NCBI GenBank assembly: GCA_963780135.1
Contig: CAWAAR010000003.1
Span: 1,860,001-1,924,000, forward strand
Length of the DNA: 64,000 nucleotides
Source of the DNA: Clostridium_AM sp963780135
Lineage (GTDB): Bacteria; Bacillota; Clostridia; Clostridiales; Clostridiaceae
Direction of reading: 5' to 3'
Below, piece after piece: positions 18,103-28,300 of this stretch (position 1 is its first letter; each line of letters starts with the position of its first letter). The notes beneath the pieces are model-generated. The model saw only the letters and a list, made by a program, of their open reading frames with translations. It was not told the DNA's origin and made no database searches. A program made the position numbers and the translations under genes.

Positions 18103-18876
18103 TTGTTTACGAATATATTCCCTAAGTTTGATAAGGGAAGGATTCTAAAAAGGGAAATGCTAGAATCTCTAAGGGATTATCCAAAGGATTTTATTGATAT
18201 TTATTTCCATGATTTTTCAAATGGAATAATTTCTGGAGCGGATTTGGTGATAAAAGATACTGAGATTATCATAACAAAAGGAATTATTAAGCATGAAAAC
18301 AAAATGTACATGCTTCAAAAAGAAATTAGTATTCCGTATAAAGCTGAAAATAAAGAAGTATTAGTAAAAGTAAAGTTTTTAGATGAAATTCAAAAAAGTG
18401 ATTTTAACATAGGAAATACAGAAATATTTATAGATGGAAATACAAATATAGAAAAAAATGAAATTGAATTAGGAAGATTTGAACTTAAAGAAGGCGCAAT
18501 TTTAAGAGATGACTATAAGGATTTTAAAGATTTTTCAACAGAATATAACACAGTAAATATTATAAATGTGGAGTATGCAGGAATTGAAAAAAGCATAATG
18601 CACCCTAAAATATTAAGATATTTTTCAAGTGTATTATTAAAAAATAAAACAGATAATGCCTACGATATAGCTTTTGTAATGGAGTGCATGAATGAAAACA
18701 TAAAGGATAGAGAATTAATAATTTATTATATATCAAATAGATTAAATATAAGTTATAAAGATTACTCTAACATGCAGCTTTACAAGTATCTTTGCCAAAT
18801 AATAAGGGAAGTAGAAAGTGGAGTGAAAAAAGTGGAAGGCAGACATAATAGACATTCTAGGATTATTGTGGATTAA
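18103..18876 (+). CDS. Unrecognised injection-locus protein, paralogue A (257 aa)
   Basis: One of three paralogues here (also 18920 and 56993). All share an N-terminus with GRILK(R/K/I)EM followed by RDYP and DIYF, a beta-rich region around FSNGII, and an end with YISNRL. The beginning vaguely parallels the N-terminal shell of TssK (a GxxLxPQHFQ-like opening, then strands), which would make it a baseplate adaptor; this is a guess without motif proof. The TTG start at 18103 lies eight bases behind GGGAGG and matches the ATG-started paralogue. It follows the ATPase gene after 13 bases in both copies of the block. Confidence 0.6.
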   Translation: MFTNIFPKFDKGRILKREMLESLRDYPKDFIDIYFHDFSNGIISGADLVIKDTEIIITKGIIKHENKMYMLQKEISIPYKAENKEVLVKVKFLDEIQKSDFNIGNTEIFIDGNTNIEKNEIELGRFELKEGAILRDDYKDFKDFSTEYNTVNIINVEYAGIEKSIMHPKILRYFSSVLLKNKTDNAYDIAFVMECMNENIKDRELIIYYISNRLNISYKDYSNMQLYKYLCQIIREVESGVKKVEGRHNRHSRIIVD

Positions 18877-18919
18877 GCATTAAGTTTAAAATTATAGGTT
18901 TTGAAGAGGAGGTGATGTA

Positions 18920-19642
18920 TTGTTTTTTTACACACATCCAAGGTTTAATGAAGGCAGAATTTTAAAAAAAGAAATGTTTAAGAATATTAGAGATTATCCT
19001 AAAAATTTTGTGGATATTTATTTTAAAAATCATTCAAATGGAATAATTTTAGGAGCAGATATTTTAGTTGAAAAAGATTATCTTATCATAACAGAAGGTA
19101 TGGTGAAACATTCTTCTAGAATCTATACTCTAGCAGAAAATTATAGGCTTCCTTACTATGATGATGGAAAGGAAACTTTGATTAAAATAAGGTTTATTGA
19201 TAAATCTAAAAGTGGTGATTTTGAATTTTATAATACAGAAATATTTCTAGACCAAGATACATTTGTAAAGAGAGATGAACTTGAACTTGGAAGATTTAAG
19301 CTTAGAAAAGGTTCAAAATTGAAAACTAATCACCATAAATTTGAAGAGCTTTATACAGAATATAATAATGTGAATATTATAAATGTAGAATATTCCAGTT
19401 GTGTTAAAAGTACTTTAAGTCCCAAAATATTAAGGGCTTTTTCTAAGGAGATATTAAAAAGTAAAAATAAAAACATCTATGATATAAACTTTGCAATGCA
19501 GTGTATGAACAAAAGAGCACTAGAAAGAAAAATAATAATTTTATATATATCAAATAGACTTCAAATAAAGTACAAAAAATATTCAAACATGGAAATATAT
19601 AATCATTTAAAAAGCATTTTAAAAGAGGTAAGGGATTTTTAA
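18920..19642 (+). CDS. Unrecognised injection-locus protein, paralogue B (240 aa)
   Basis: A tandem divergent copy of the preceding protein, sharing RFNEGRILKKEMF, IRDYPKNFVDIYF and NVNIINVEYSS but lacking the basic tail. The TTG at 18920 behind GAGGAGGTG fits the alignment to paralogues A and C. Tandem copies with unequal tails suggest specialised subunits of one ring or adaptor. Function unknown. Confidence 0.6.
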   Translation: MFFYTHPRFNEGRILKKEMFKNIRDYPKNFVDIYFKNHSNGIILGADILVEKDYLIITEGMVKHSSRIYTLAENYRLPYYDDGKETLIKIRFIDKSKSGDFEFYNTEIFLDQDTFVKRDELELGRFKLRKGSKLKTNHHKFEELYTEYNNVNIINVEYSSCVKSTLSPKILRAFSKEILKSKNKNIYDINFAMQCMNKRALERKIIILYISNRLQIKYKKYSNMEIYNHLKSILKEVRDF

Positions 19643-19716
19643 TAAGATATCAGTTTTATTGAAAAAGATTAAATGAATTAAAAAAATATGATAAGTGAAG
19701 AAGGGGTGATAAATAA

Positions 19717-20313
19717 ATGGATCATATTGATGAAAAGATAATTCAATCAATGAATGAAAATGAAAAATCTAAGGAAGATGATAAAAAAGCAGAAAAGTTA
19801 AAGGAAGATTTTAAAAATGGTTTTGTTATCGTAGATGATGAAACCATAGAATTTGAAGAAAAAAGTTTATTAGAGGACAAAGTAAAAATAAAATTACCTA
19901 AAAATTTAGAAGAGATGTCTCATGAAGTTGCAGTTTTAAAATATCCTTCAGAAAGAAGGCCAAGTTTAATACTTACAGATGAAAATGATTCAGTAAACAT
20001 TGCTTTAAATCATACTAAAAATGCAGTTAATGAATCAGAAATAGACGGATTTAAAGATTATATGATAGAAATATTAAAAAAAATGCAGCCTTCAATAAGA
20101 TGGCTTGAAAATGGAGTGAAAAATGTTAATGGAATAAATCTAGGTTTTTATGAAATGATAGCACCTGGATTTGATGGGAATAGTTACAATTTTGTGTTTT
20201 TTACTGAATTAGAACAAAGAGTTCTTTTGTGCAGCTTAAACTGTTCAGAAGAGGAAATGGAAAAATGGAGATTAATTGCTAGAGAAATCATGAAAACATT
20301 TAAGCTATGTTAA
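19717..20313 (+). CDS. DcrB/DUF1795-like protein, possible Eag-type effector chaperone
   Basis: A 198-aa protein with a charged N-terminal helix and a C-terminal domain whose pattern (KIKLPKNLEEM; SLILTDENDSVNIALNHTKN; YNFVFFTELEQRVLLCSLNC) resembles the DcrB/DUF1795 fold. In T6SS loci such proteins (EagT/EagR) hold hydrophobic N-terminal segments of VgrG-, PAAR- or Rhs-linked effectors. Here the gene sits directly before VgrG1, and VgrG2 carries a long hydrophobic pretoxin-like stretch, which fits that role (inference). No signal peptide or lipobox is seen. Confidence 0.5.
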   Translation: MDHIDEKIIQSMNENEKSKEDDKKAEKLKEDFKNGFVIVDDETIEFEEKSLLEDKVKIKLPKNLEEMSHEVAVLKYPSERRPSLILTDENDSVNIALNHTKNAVNESEIDGFKDYMIEILKKMQPSIRWLENGVKNVNGINLGFYEMIAPGFDGNSYNFVFFTELEQRVLLCSLNCSEEEMEKWRLIAREIMKTFKLC

Positions 20314-20341
20314 ATGAAAATAAAAAAAGGAGGGATATCTT

Positions 20342-21766
20342 ATGGAGCTTTCAGTTACAACATATAATAATTTGCAAGTAGGGCCTTATGAAATGACTCA
20401 TTTACTAGAATTAAAGTTAGTTAAAAAAATAAATGATCATGCAAGGCTCTATTTTACAGGCATAGTGCCAGAAGAAAATAAGGATAGTTATGTTGAAATG
20501 ACAAAGTGCCACACCCAGATAGAAGTAAATCAAGTAGATGATGATTCAAAGAACATTCCTATATTTAAAGGCACAGTAACAGATATAGGAGTTAAGTCAG
20601 TAAGAGGTATTTATTATGTAGAGGCCCAAGCAGTATCCAATACTTATGATATGGATATCAAATTAAAAAGTAGATCTTTCCAAAATAAAGGAATGACTTA
20701 TAAAGAGATTATAGATAAAATCATTTCAAATTATTCAGGAGCGGATGCTATAGATATGGCTTCTAAGGGAAGCAGTATTGATAAGCTTACGGTTCAATAC
20801 AATGAAACAGACTGGCAATTTTTAAAAAGGATGGCATCTAGATTTAATGTAGGATTAGTTCCAAATGCAGTTGCGGCAACACCAAAATTTTGGTTTGGAG
20901 TACCTGAAGGAATTGGAGGGGGAAACTTAGAGGAATTCAATTATAGTATTACCAAGAATATATCTGATTTTAGAAATTCCTCAGAGAATTTTATACAAGG
21001 TATAGGAGAAAATGACTTTGTATATTACGAAGTAGAAACAGACAAGTTTTTAGATATAGGTTATGAAGTAAAGTTTAAAGAAAAAAGTCTTTTAGTATGT
21101 GAAGCAGTTACTAGTATGAAGGATAGTGTATTGAGGCATCAATATATAATGGCACCTAAAAAGGGATTAAGTCAAAATATTTTATACAACAATCAGATAA
21201 TAGGATTGTCTCTTGAAGGAAAAGTTATTGAGGTATCAAAGGATAATGTTAAAGTTCATCTTGATATAGATAATGGACAAAATACAAATGATATATGGTG
21301 GTTTCCATACTCATCAGTCTATACAGCAGAAGGAAATAGTGGCTGGTATTGTATGCCAGAGACAAATGATCACGTAAGAATATATTTTCCAGACAGTAAA
21401 GAAGAAAATGCTATTGCCATAAGCTCTGTAAGGAAAAATTCAGAAAGTGGAGGAAACAATAAATTTGATAATCCAGATGTAAAATATTTTAGAACAAAAT
21501 CTGGTAAGGAATTAAAATTTAGTCCTGATGAAATCTTAATTACAGCACAGGATGGGGGTGTATACATAAGATTGAGTGAAAAGGACGGAATAGAAATATC
21601 TAGTAAAAGTGGAATTAAAGTAACATCTTCAGACAATGTTTCTATAGATTCAGGAAAGAAGGTAATTATATCTTCTCAAGAGTGCATAGACATAAATTGC
21701 AATGGAAGCAGTATAACAATGGATGGATCTACAACTATAAAAGGAAGCGAAGTGAAAACCAATTAA
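20342..21766 (+). CDS. VgrG-like spike protein 1
   Basis: A 474-aa protein of the VgrG/gpD family. It has a gp27-like N-terminal module (LVQ-type core QYNETDWQFLKRMASRFNVG, then FWFGVPEGIGGG), a gp5-like OB fold (LEGKVIEVSKDNVKVHLDID ... WWFPYSSVYTAEG ... HVRIYFPDSKEENAIAISSV) and a C-terminal beta-helix needle of short repeats (GIEISSKSGIKVTSSDNVSI). It lacks any toxin extension. It trimerises at the tip of the tube in known systems. A homologue fused to Rhs lies at 23442. Confidence 0.88.
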   Translation: MELSVTTYNNLQVGPYEMTHLLELKLVKKINDHARLYFTGIVPEENKDSYVEMTKCHTQIEVNQVDDDSKNIPIFKGTVTDIGVKSVRGIYYVEAQAVSNTYDMDIKLKSRSFQNKGMTYKEIIDKIISNYSGADAIDMASKGSSIDKLTVQYNETDWQFLKRMASRFNVGLVPNAVAATPKFWFGVPEGIGGGNLEEFNYSITKNISDFRNSSENFIQGIGENDFVYYEVETDKFLDIGYEVKFKEKSLLVCEAVTSMKDSVLRHQYIMAPKKGLSQNILYNNQIIGLSLEGKVIEVSKDNVKVHLDIDNGQNTNDIWWFPYSSVYTAEGNSGWYCMPETNDHVRIYFPDSKEENAIAISSVRKNSESGGNNKFDNPDVKYFRTKSGKELKFSPDEILITAQDGGVYIRLSEKDGIEISSKSGIKVTSSDNVSIDSGKKVIISSQECIDINCNGSSITMDGSTTIKGSEVKTN

Positions 21767-21808
21767 GATGTAGATTTAATATATAAAATTTAGAAGGGAA
21801 AAATAAAA

Positions 21809-22942
21809 GTGAAAAAAGAAGAAGCTCTTCAGCATTTTAAAGAAAATTATGTGAGGGAAAAAAGTATAGAAAAGCTGCTGGCTTTGGAAATATACTTTAA
21901 CGAACATAAAGATGAATTAGCATTAGATTTTATGGAATCAATTAAAGAAATATGTGTAAAGATAAAAGATATGCAAGAAGAAAATAAAAAAGAAAAAATA
22001 GGATATATAACATATTCTATGCTTCGCACAGAAATTTTAGAGAAAAATTATATTTACACTATAGAAGCATTTAATGGCTTTTGGTTTTTTGATAAAAAAG
22101 AATGTGAAGCAAAGTACGATGTAAGCTGGGCATTTAAATTCTTAGATGAGCTTTGGACAGAATTAGAACAGCAGAGAAAAGTGTATATGAACCTTATACT
22201 GGCAGCGGATGTAGAAAAAATAATTTTAAAAGAAGCTGAAAATTACAATCAATATATAGTAACTCTTGCAAGATATGCAGCAGAAAAAATAAAGGATTTA
22301 AAAGAATTTGAATCTGTAGAAAAAGAAGAAGAATTAGAAATAAGAGTAGGCGAATATATGGATTTTAGTGAAGTAGTGTACAAGCAGGATTTAAGGAAAA
22401 AAGATTCAAAAGAGATAAAAGAATGGCTTGAAGAAAAGCTTGAGTATAAATATACCTATGAAGTACTAGAAAATCTAGATTTATCTCAAGGAGATTATGA
22501 AGGTATAGATTTAAGACATGCCGTGGTAAGTGGAAGTGATTTTTCAAACAGCAGCATGAAAGATTCTATACTTATTGGAACAAAATTTAATAACAGCAAT
22601 TTGAACAATGTTGATTTTAGTCAATGCTTTATAAATGGTGGGGATTTTACTAATTCTAAACTTAAAAATGCAATTTTTGAAAATGTACAAGGCTTTAGTG
22701 GCTTAGGAGATAAATTAATATGGGAAATGCCAGGATATGCAGCAGTAAATTTTAAGGGAGCAGATTTAGAAGGAGCTAGTTTCCAGAATGCTGTTTTAAC
22801 AGGGGCCTTATTTAAGGGAGCAAATCTTAAAAAAGTAAACTTTAAAGGAGCATATTTAGAAAATGCAGTATTTTTAAAGGAAGACTTAGAAGAAATCAAT
22901 CTAGATGAAGGTCAGAGAAAACTTATAATTTTAGCAAATTAA
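21809..22942 (+). CDS. Pentapeptide-repeat protein of the spike module
   Basis: A 377-aa protein starting with GTG behind AGAAGGG. Residues 1-215 are a helical domain that I do not recognise. Residues about 220-370 are pentapeptide repeats of A(D/N)LxX type (for example VNFKGADLEGASFQNAVLTG and ALFKGANLKKVNFKGAYLEN) that fold into a square beta-helix. Pentapeptide proteins sit next to VgrG/PAAR genes in many T6SS loci, often fused to DUF2169 adaptors, so a role in loading the PAAR/effector tip is likely (inference). Confidence 0.7.
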   Translation: MKKEEALQHFKENYVREKSIEKLLALEIYFNEHKDELALDFMESIKEICVKIKDMQEENKKEKIGYITYSMLRTEILEKNYIYTIEAFNGFWFFDKKECEAKYDVSWAFKFLDELWTELEQQRKVYMNLILAADVEKIILKEAENYNQYIVTLARYAAEKIKDLKEFESVEKEEELEIRVGEYMDFSEVVYKQDLRKKDSKEIKEWLEEKLEYKYTYEVLENLDLSQGDYEGIDLRHAVVSGSDFSNSSMKDSILIGTKFNNSNLNNVDFSQCFINGGDFTNSKLKNAIFENVQGFSGLGDKLIWEMPGYAAVNFKGADLEGASFQNAVLTGALFKGANLKKVNFKGAYLENAVFLKEDLEEINLDEGQRKLIILAN

Positions 22943-23046
22943 TCAAGTTATTGGTAAGTTCAAGTGAAATTTGCTTATAGCAAATATGCTGTTTTTAATC
23001 TATCTTAATCTGAACTTTAGAAGAACTTAAAGAGGAGGAAAATATA

Positions 23047-23424
23047 ATGGGAGAACCTGAGATTGTTAGTGGAGAAGGAGAAGAAAAAAGTTATGTAGTG
23101 GCAGGAGCTAAACTATGCTGCAGTTGTGGCAGCAGAAAAAGTAAGTTAAGAACACCTTTAAGTCATGGAGTGTATATAAAAGAGAAGGCGCAGTTAAATA
23201 TAATGGACAATAAACTAGTAAAAAATATTACTACTTTTGGTATTTGTAAAAGTGGAAAAAATCCTTTAGTAGATACCTATGAATCTTGTAAACCAATATT
23301 AAATTCACCTTGGATAAATGGAAAAGATGAAGTATTGGTAGAAGGTTCACCTGCCCTTGTTAATAAATCTACACTTAAATGTATTTATGATGGAACTATA
23401 AGTATTGAAGATGATGGTCAATAA
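23047..23424 (+). CDS. PAAR-like protein (DUF4280)
   Basis: A 125-aa protein with the DUF4280 layout: VVAGAKLCCSCGS near the N-terminus, TTFGICKSGKNP in the middle, then CKPILNSPWINGKDEVLVEG and KCIYDGTISI at the end. Proteins of this type form the sharp cone that caps a VgrG trimer, with cysteines likely binding a metal. It sits between the pentapeptide-repeat gene and VgrG2, as expected for a tip module. Confidence 0.88.
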   Translation: MGEPEIVSGEGEEKSYVVAGAKLCCSCGSRKSKLRTPLSHGVYIKEKAQLNIMDNKLVKNITTFGICKSGKNPLVDTYESCKPILNSPWINGKDEVLVEGSPALVNKSTLKCIYDGTISIEDDGQ

Positions 23425-23441
23425 AAAAGGGGGGAGGCTTA

Positions 23442-25310
23442 GTGGAAAGCAATAATGTTATAACTTATGGAAATATAAAGCTTGTATCTCCATATGAAGT
23501 AAAGAGCTTGATTGGATTAAAGATCACAAAAGAGATAAACAATCACAGTAAGATATATTTTAAAGGAATAATAGAGGAAGATAAAAAAGATGAATATATA
23601 AGTAAAGCAAGTACAAAAGATAAAATTGAATTAAATTATATAGAAAATGGGGCAACAGTAAAGTGTTTATTTAAGGGTGTTATTTCAAAAATAAAAATAA
23701 AGGCTGTAAATAGCATTTATTATGTGGAAGCAGAAGGAATATCCAATACTTATGAATTAGATGTGAAGTTAAAAAAAAGATCCTTTCAAAATAAAAATAT
23801 GTCCTATACAGAATTTGTACAAAAGGTAATTAGCAATTGCAGTGGAGCAGATTTTATAAATGTAGCAGCACAAGGAAAAACCATAGGAAGATTTCTGCTG
23901 CAATATAATGAAACAGACTGGCAGTTTTTAAAAAGAACAGCCTCCAAAAATGGGGATGTTTTAGTAGCAGATGATTCAGGAGATAAACCAAGATTTTGGT
24001 TTGGAGTTCCACAAAGAGAAATTAATGATATAGAAGATTTTCATTATACAATAAAGAGAAACTTATCAAGCTTTATGATAACAGAAGAAAATTATTGTGA
24101 AAGTCTAGATGAAAGTGACTTTACAACTTATGAAATAGAAAGTATTAAGGCTTTAAATATAGGAGATAAAGTAAGTGTAAAAGGAAAAGCATTAGTAGTA
24201 AGTAGAGTAGAGGCAGAAATCACAGATGGCACTTTGAAGTATGAGTATGTGGTAACAACAGAAAAGGGAATAAGACAAAATCTTATACAAAATGAAAACA
24301 TTATAGGTGCTGCCATAGAAGGAAAAGTAATAGGAATATCAAAGGATACTGTAAGGATTCATCTGGAAATAGATGAAAGCCAGGAAAGTGAAGCATACTG
24401 GTTTCCATACTCATCTTTTTATGCCTCAGAAGGAGGAAATGGCTGGTACTGCATGCCTCAAACAGGTGATTCTGTAAAGTTATATTTCCCAAATGGAAGA
24501 GAAGAAGAAGCTACAGCTATAAGTTCAGTGAGAAAAGGTGGAGGGAGCTGTGCAAAGACAGCAGACCCAAGTATAAAGTATATAGGAACAAACAATGGAA
24601 AAGAACTGAAAATGGGAGGAAATGACTTAAGTCTTACAGCAAAAGAAGGATCAGTATTTATAAAACTCCATGAAGCAGAAGGAATAGAAATACATAGTGA
24701 TAAGGCAATAGTATTTAACTCAGGGGGAGATATAGAAATAAAACCAGAGAAGAAAATGAGTATAAGTGCTAAAGATGCTGTGTATCTAATGTGTGGGGAA
24801 AGCAGTATAGTAATGGACGGAAAGACGGATTTAAAAGGGTCCAAGGTAAAAATGGATGGAACAAAAAAGTCACCAGTAACTGTAGAGGAAGATCCAGAAG
24901 ATATAGCAGATGCAGAAGCAGAAAAAAAGGCAGCAGAAGAAGTTGGAGCTATAGACGGTGGAGATTCAGAAAAGGCAGAAGCAGCAGAAGCTGAAAAACC
25001 ATCAGCAGAAGATAAAAATAGTGATCTTTTAGATGCAGTACAATTAGGACTTGATGTTTTAGGAATGGTACCAGGGCCAGTAGGAATAATAGCAGATGTG
25101 GCAAATGCAGGAATATCCTTTGCAAGGGGAGATAAAAAGGGAGCAGCATTATCTTTATTATGTTGTATACCATTTGCAGGACCAGCATTAAAAGGATCAA
25201 AAATAGCAAAAGGTGCAGGGAAAGCAGCCAAGTTAGCAGGAAAGGCAGGAAAGTTAGCTGGGAAAGCAGCAAAGGGAGCAAAAGTTGCAAAAAAGCAGCA
25301 AAGGTTGTAA
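23442..25310 (+). CDS. VgrG-like spike protein 2 with pretoxin-like extension
   Basis: A 622-aa protein; GTG start behind GGGGGGAGG. Residues 1-480 match VgrG1: QYNETDWQFLKRTASKNGDV, OB-fold strands IEGKVIGISKDTVRIHLEID, and a beta-helix end. An Ala/Glu-rich linker (485-525), a hydrophobic pretoxin-type helical region (LLDAVQLGLDVLGMVPGPVG ... AGISFARGDKKGAALSL) and a Lys/Ala/Gly-rich end follow. The frame stops at 25308-25310, while the same kind of sequence continues in the -1 frame as Rhs1. At 25289-25295 the zero-frame codons read gcA AAA AAG, and AGGGAG stands exactly 10 nt upstream. The site may therefore make both VgrG alone and a VgrG-Rhs fusion. Confidence 0.85.
   Translation: MESNNVITYGNIKLVSPYEVKSLIGLKITKEINNHSKIYFKGIIEEDKKDEYISKASTKDKIELNYIENGATVKCLFKGVISKIKIKAVNSIYYVEAEGISNTYELDVKLKKRSFQNKNMSYTEFVQKVISNCSGADFINVAAQGKTIGRFLLQYNETDWQFLKRTASKNGDVLVADDSGDKPRFWFGVPQREINDIEDFHYTIKRNLSSFMITEENYCESLDESDFTTYEIESIKALNIGDKVSVKGKALVVSRVEAEITDGTLKYEYVVTTEKGIRQNLIQNENIIGAAIEGKVIGISKDTVRIHLEIDESQESEAYWFPYSSFYASEGGNGWYCMPQTGDSVKLYFPNGREEEATAISSVRKGGGSCAKTADPSIKYIGTNNGKELKMGGNDLSLTAKEGSVFIKLHEAEGIEIHSDKAIVFNSGGDIEIKPEKKMSISAKDAVYLMCGESSIVMDGKTDLKGSKVKMDGTKKSPVTVEEDPEDIADAEAEKKAAEEVGAIDGGDSEKAEAAEAEKPSAEDKNSDLLDAVQLGLDVLGMVPGPVGIIADVANAGISFARGDKKGAALSLLCCIPFAGPALKGSKIAKGAGKAAKLAGKAGKLAGKAAKGAKVAKKQQRL
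25273..25310 (+). promoter_or_regulatory. Candidate programmed -1 frameshift signal joining VgrG2 to Rhs1
   Basis: AGGGAG (25273-25278), a 10-nt spacer, A_AAA_AAG (25289-25295) and a zero-frame TAA 12 nt further on. The Shine-Dalgarno-like element, spacing and heptamer copy the bacterial dnaX arrangement. A strong stem-loop right after the heptamer is not seen. Loss of one A from an A7 run would give the same appearance, so a mutation or assembly error is the alternative. Confidence 0.55.
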
Positions 25311-28300
25311 AAGATGGAAAAAAGGCAATTAAAGCAATAAAGATGTCCCACTTAGTTAAGTATGCTAAGAAAATAAAATCAATAAAAGCAGTAAATAAAG
25401 CAGGAAAAGTAGCTACAAAAGCAATGAGAGTAAAAAATGAATGGGATACACTTAAGGAAGCAAAAAAATCTTTAAGTAAAATAAAAAATGATATGAAGGC
25501 CTTTATAAAAAATCCAAGAGATGTTAGGAATATAATCAACGTAGTACGAGATGCAGTGGATATAGCTCCAGTTTTTATGGGAAGAGGAAAAAGAAAAAGT
25601 AAAGGTAAATTAAGTGAAAAAAATAAAATAAAAGAAACTAAAAAAAGTAGAGAAAAAGGAAATAATAAAGAAGGGGGAAATTTAAAGAAAGATAAACAGA
25701 AGGTTACCAAGGAAAAAGAAACAACTACTTGTGGAGATCCAATAAACGTAGTAAATGGAAGTCTTGATGTTAGGTCAGTAGACCTTGTCATAGAGGATAG
25801 AGGACCAGAAATAGACCTTGGAAGACGATATAATTCCAATGACAAAAGCATAGGTATCATGGGAAGAGGATGGACATTCAATTATGAAAGCCAGATAGAA
25901 AGAGAAAATGATAATGAAGTTACATTAGTATATACAGATGGACACATAGAAACTTTTAAGAAAAAAGAAGGTAAATGGGAAAATAAAAAGACAAAAAGCA
26001 AGGAAAATGAACTTTTAGATGATGTTGAAACAGAAGGATTTATTTTAAAATTAAAAGACAAAATAAGCCATAAATATAATAAAAATGGAAAATTAATTTC
26101 TATAAGTGATAGAAATAATAATAAAATAACCTTTGACTATGATGAAACTGGAAACTTAAAAACATTGACTTCACCAGGAGGGAAGGAACTTTCCTTTAAG
26201 TGTAAAAATGGAAAAGTAGAAGAAATAACAGATAACATAGGAAGAAAAGTAAAGTATGAATATGATGGAGACAACCTTGTAAATGTATATTATCCTAATG
26301 AAGGAGTTTTAACATACACCTATGAAGATAATTTACTAACAGAAATAACAGATCAGGATGGACATACTTATGTAAAAAATAAATATGACAAACAAGGAAA
26401 AGTAATAAAGCAGCAGGATAGAGACGGAAACATAATACATGTACAATACAATGAAAAAGACAGGGAAACCACCTTTAAAAATGAGGTAACAGGAACAGTA
26501 GAAAAGTTCATTTACAATGAAAAAAATCTTGTGACAAAAGAAATATATGCTGATGGCACAAGTGAAGTATATACCTATGATAAATATGATAATAAGAATA
26601 GTGTTACAGATAGAGGCGGAAAAACAACCAGATGGATTTATGATGAAAAAGGAAATCTTCTTGAAGAAATACACTCTGGCAATTATAAAATAAATAATTA
26701 CTATGACAGCAATAATAATCTTATAAAAACAGAAACCTCTGGTGGAGGAGAAAGCCTTTATAAATATGATGAAAGAGGAAATATCGTTGAAGAACTTGTT
26801 AAAATACAGGGTGAGAGCTATGCAAAAACTACTTACAAGTATGATGAATATGGAAGAACTCTTGAGATAAAAGACCCTGAAGGAAACATAAATAAATTTG
26901 GTTATAGTGAGAAACATTTAGACAAAGCTACTAATGTAGAAGACCCAGAAGGAAATAAGTTTAAATACAAATATGATGAAGCTGGAAGAATGACAGAAAT
27001 AGTTTCAGATTATGGAAGTGTAAAATTCGGCTACAATGCACTGAATAAGAAAACTCATATACAAGATGCAAAAGGGAATACCACAAGAATCCTGTATGAC
27101 AAAATGGGAAACATGATAAGAGAGATACTGCCAAATGAGTATAAACCATCAGTAGATAACGGATTGGGTTATGAGTATCGTTATGATGCTATGGATAGAT
27201 TGATAAAAACCACAGACCCACTACAAAATGTATTTAAAGTAAAATATGATACAGAAGGAAACTTAATAAAAGAAATAAATCCAAACTATTATGACAGATA
27301 TACTGATGATGGTCTAGGTGTGGAATATGAATATGATATCAGCGGCAGAAGAATAAAAACCATATATCCAACAGGAGGAATTTCCAGAGTAAAATATGAT
27401 TCCTCAGGAAATATAATAAAAACCATTGATCCTGTAAATTATGATAAAAAAAGTGATGATGGAAAAGGTACAGAATACTTCTATGATGAAAGAGATAGAC
27501 TTGTAACTATAAAAGATCCAGAAGGAAATGCAGCAAGAAGATTTGTATATGATGAAGAAGATAATATTATAAAGGATATAGATGCAAAGGGATATTTAAG
27601 TGGAAATACTGATGAAGAAAGATATGGAACACTTTATAAATACAACACTGCAGGATGGATGCTTGAAAAAAGAGTACCTGTAGAAAAGGCTGATGAAAGT
27701 TCTGAAAAAGAAAACAGCAATAATAATATAAAGTATAATGTAACCTTATATTCTTATGATAAAGCAGGAAGATTAATAGAGGAAAAAAGATCACCAGAAT
27801 ACGTAGCTGAAGATAAGTATCCAAAAGAATATAATGCTATAACTTATACTTATGATAAAAACAGCAGAGTAACAAAGATAAAAGACAGCACTGGGTCAGA
27901 AATACAGTATGGTTATGATTGCCTTAATAATAGAACTTTAGAGAGAAAAAGAATAAATGCAAATACTTATAAAGTGACTAGGTACTACTATAACAGCATA
28001 GGATGGCTGGAAAAAGTAAGCGAAGAAATAAATGCTGGGGACTTAGCAGAAGAAACAAGTTCAACTGAAGTTTTACAGAAATTAAGTGAAGAAAAGGAAA
28101 ATGTATCTTCAGATAACAGCTTACATGAAAACAATAAAGCAAAAGGTAAAAAAGCTGCAAAAACACTTTATGAATATGATAAGAATGGAAACATAATAAA
28201 ATTAACAACACCAGAAGGTTATGAAAATACAGTAAAATATGACGCTGCAGATAGGTTAGTTGAAATAGTAAAAAGAGATCCAAAGGATGAAGAATCAGAA

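Noticed and set aside
25160..25294. Upstream extension of the Rhs1 frame as a normal start
   Set aside because: It overlaps the VgrG2 coding sequence in a frame with Ser/Arg-rich, non-homologous product and lacks a ribosome site; the continuous Lys/Ala-rich sequence joins at the A_AAA_AAG site instead.
24458..25881. Two long minus-strand open frames (297 and 310 codons) opposite VgrG2 and Rhs1
   Set aside because: They are opposite Lys/Ala/Glu-rich coding DNA, have low-complexity Phe/Ser/Leu-rich products, no ribosome sites, and disagree with the clear plus-strand homology.
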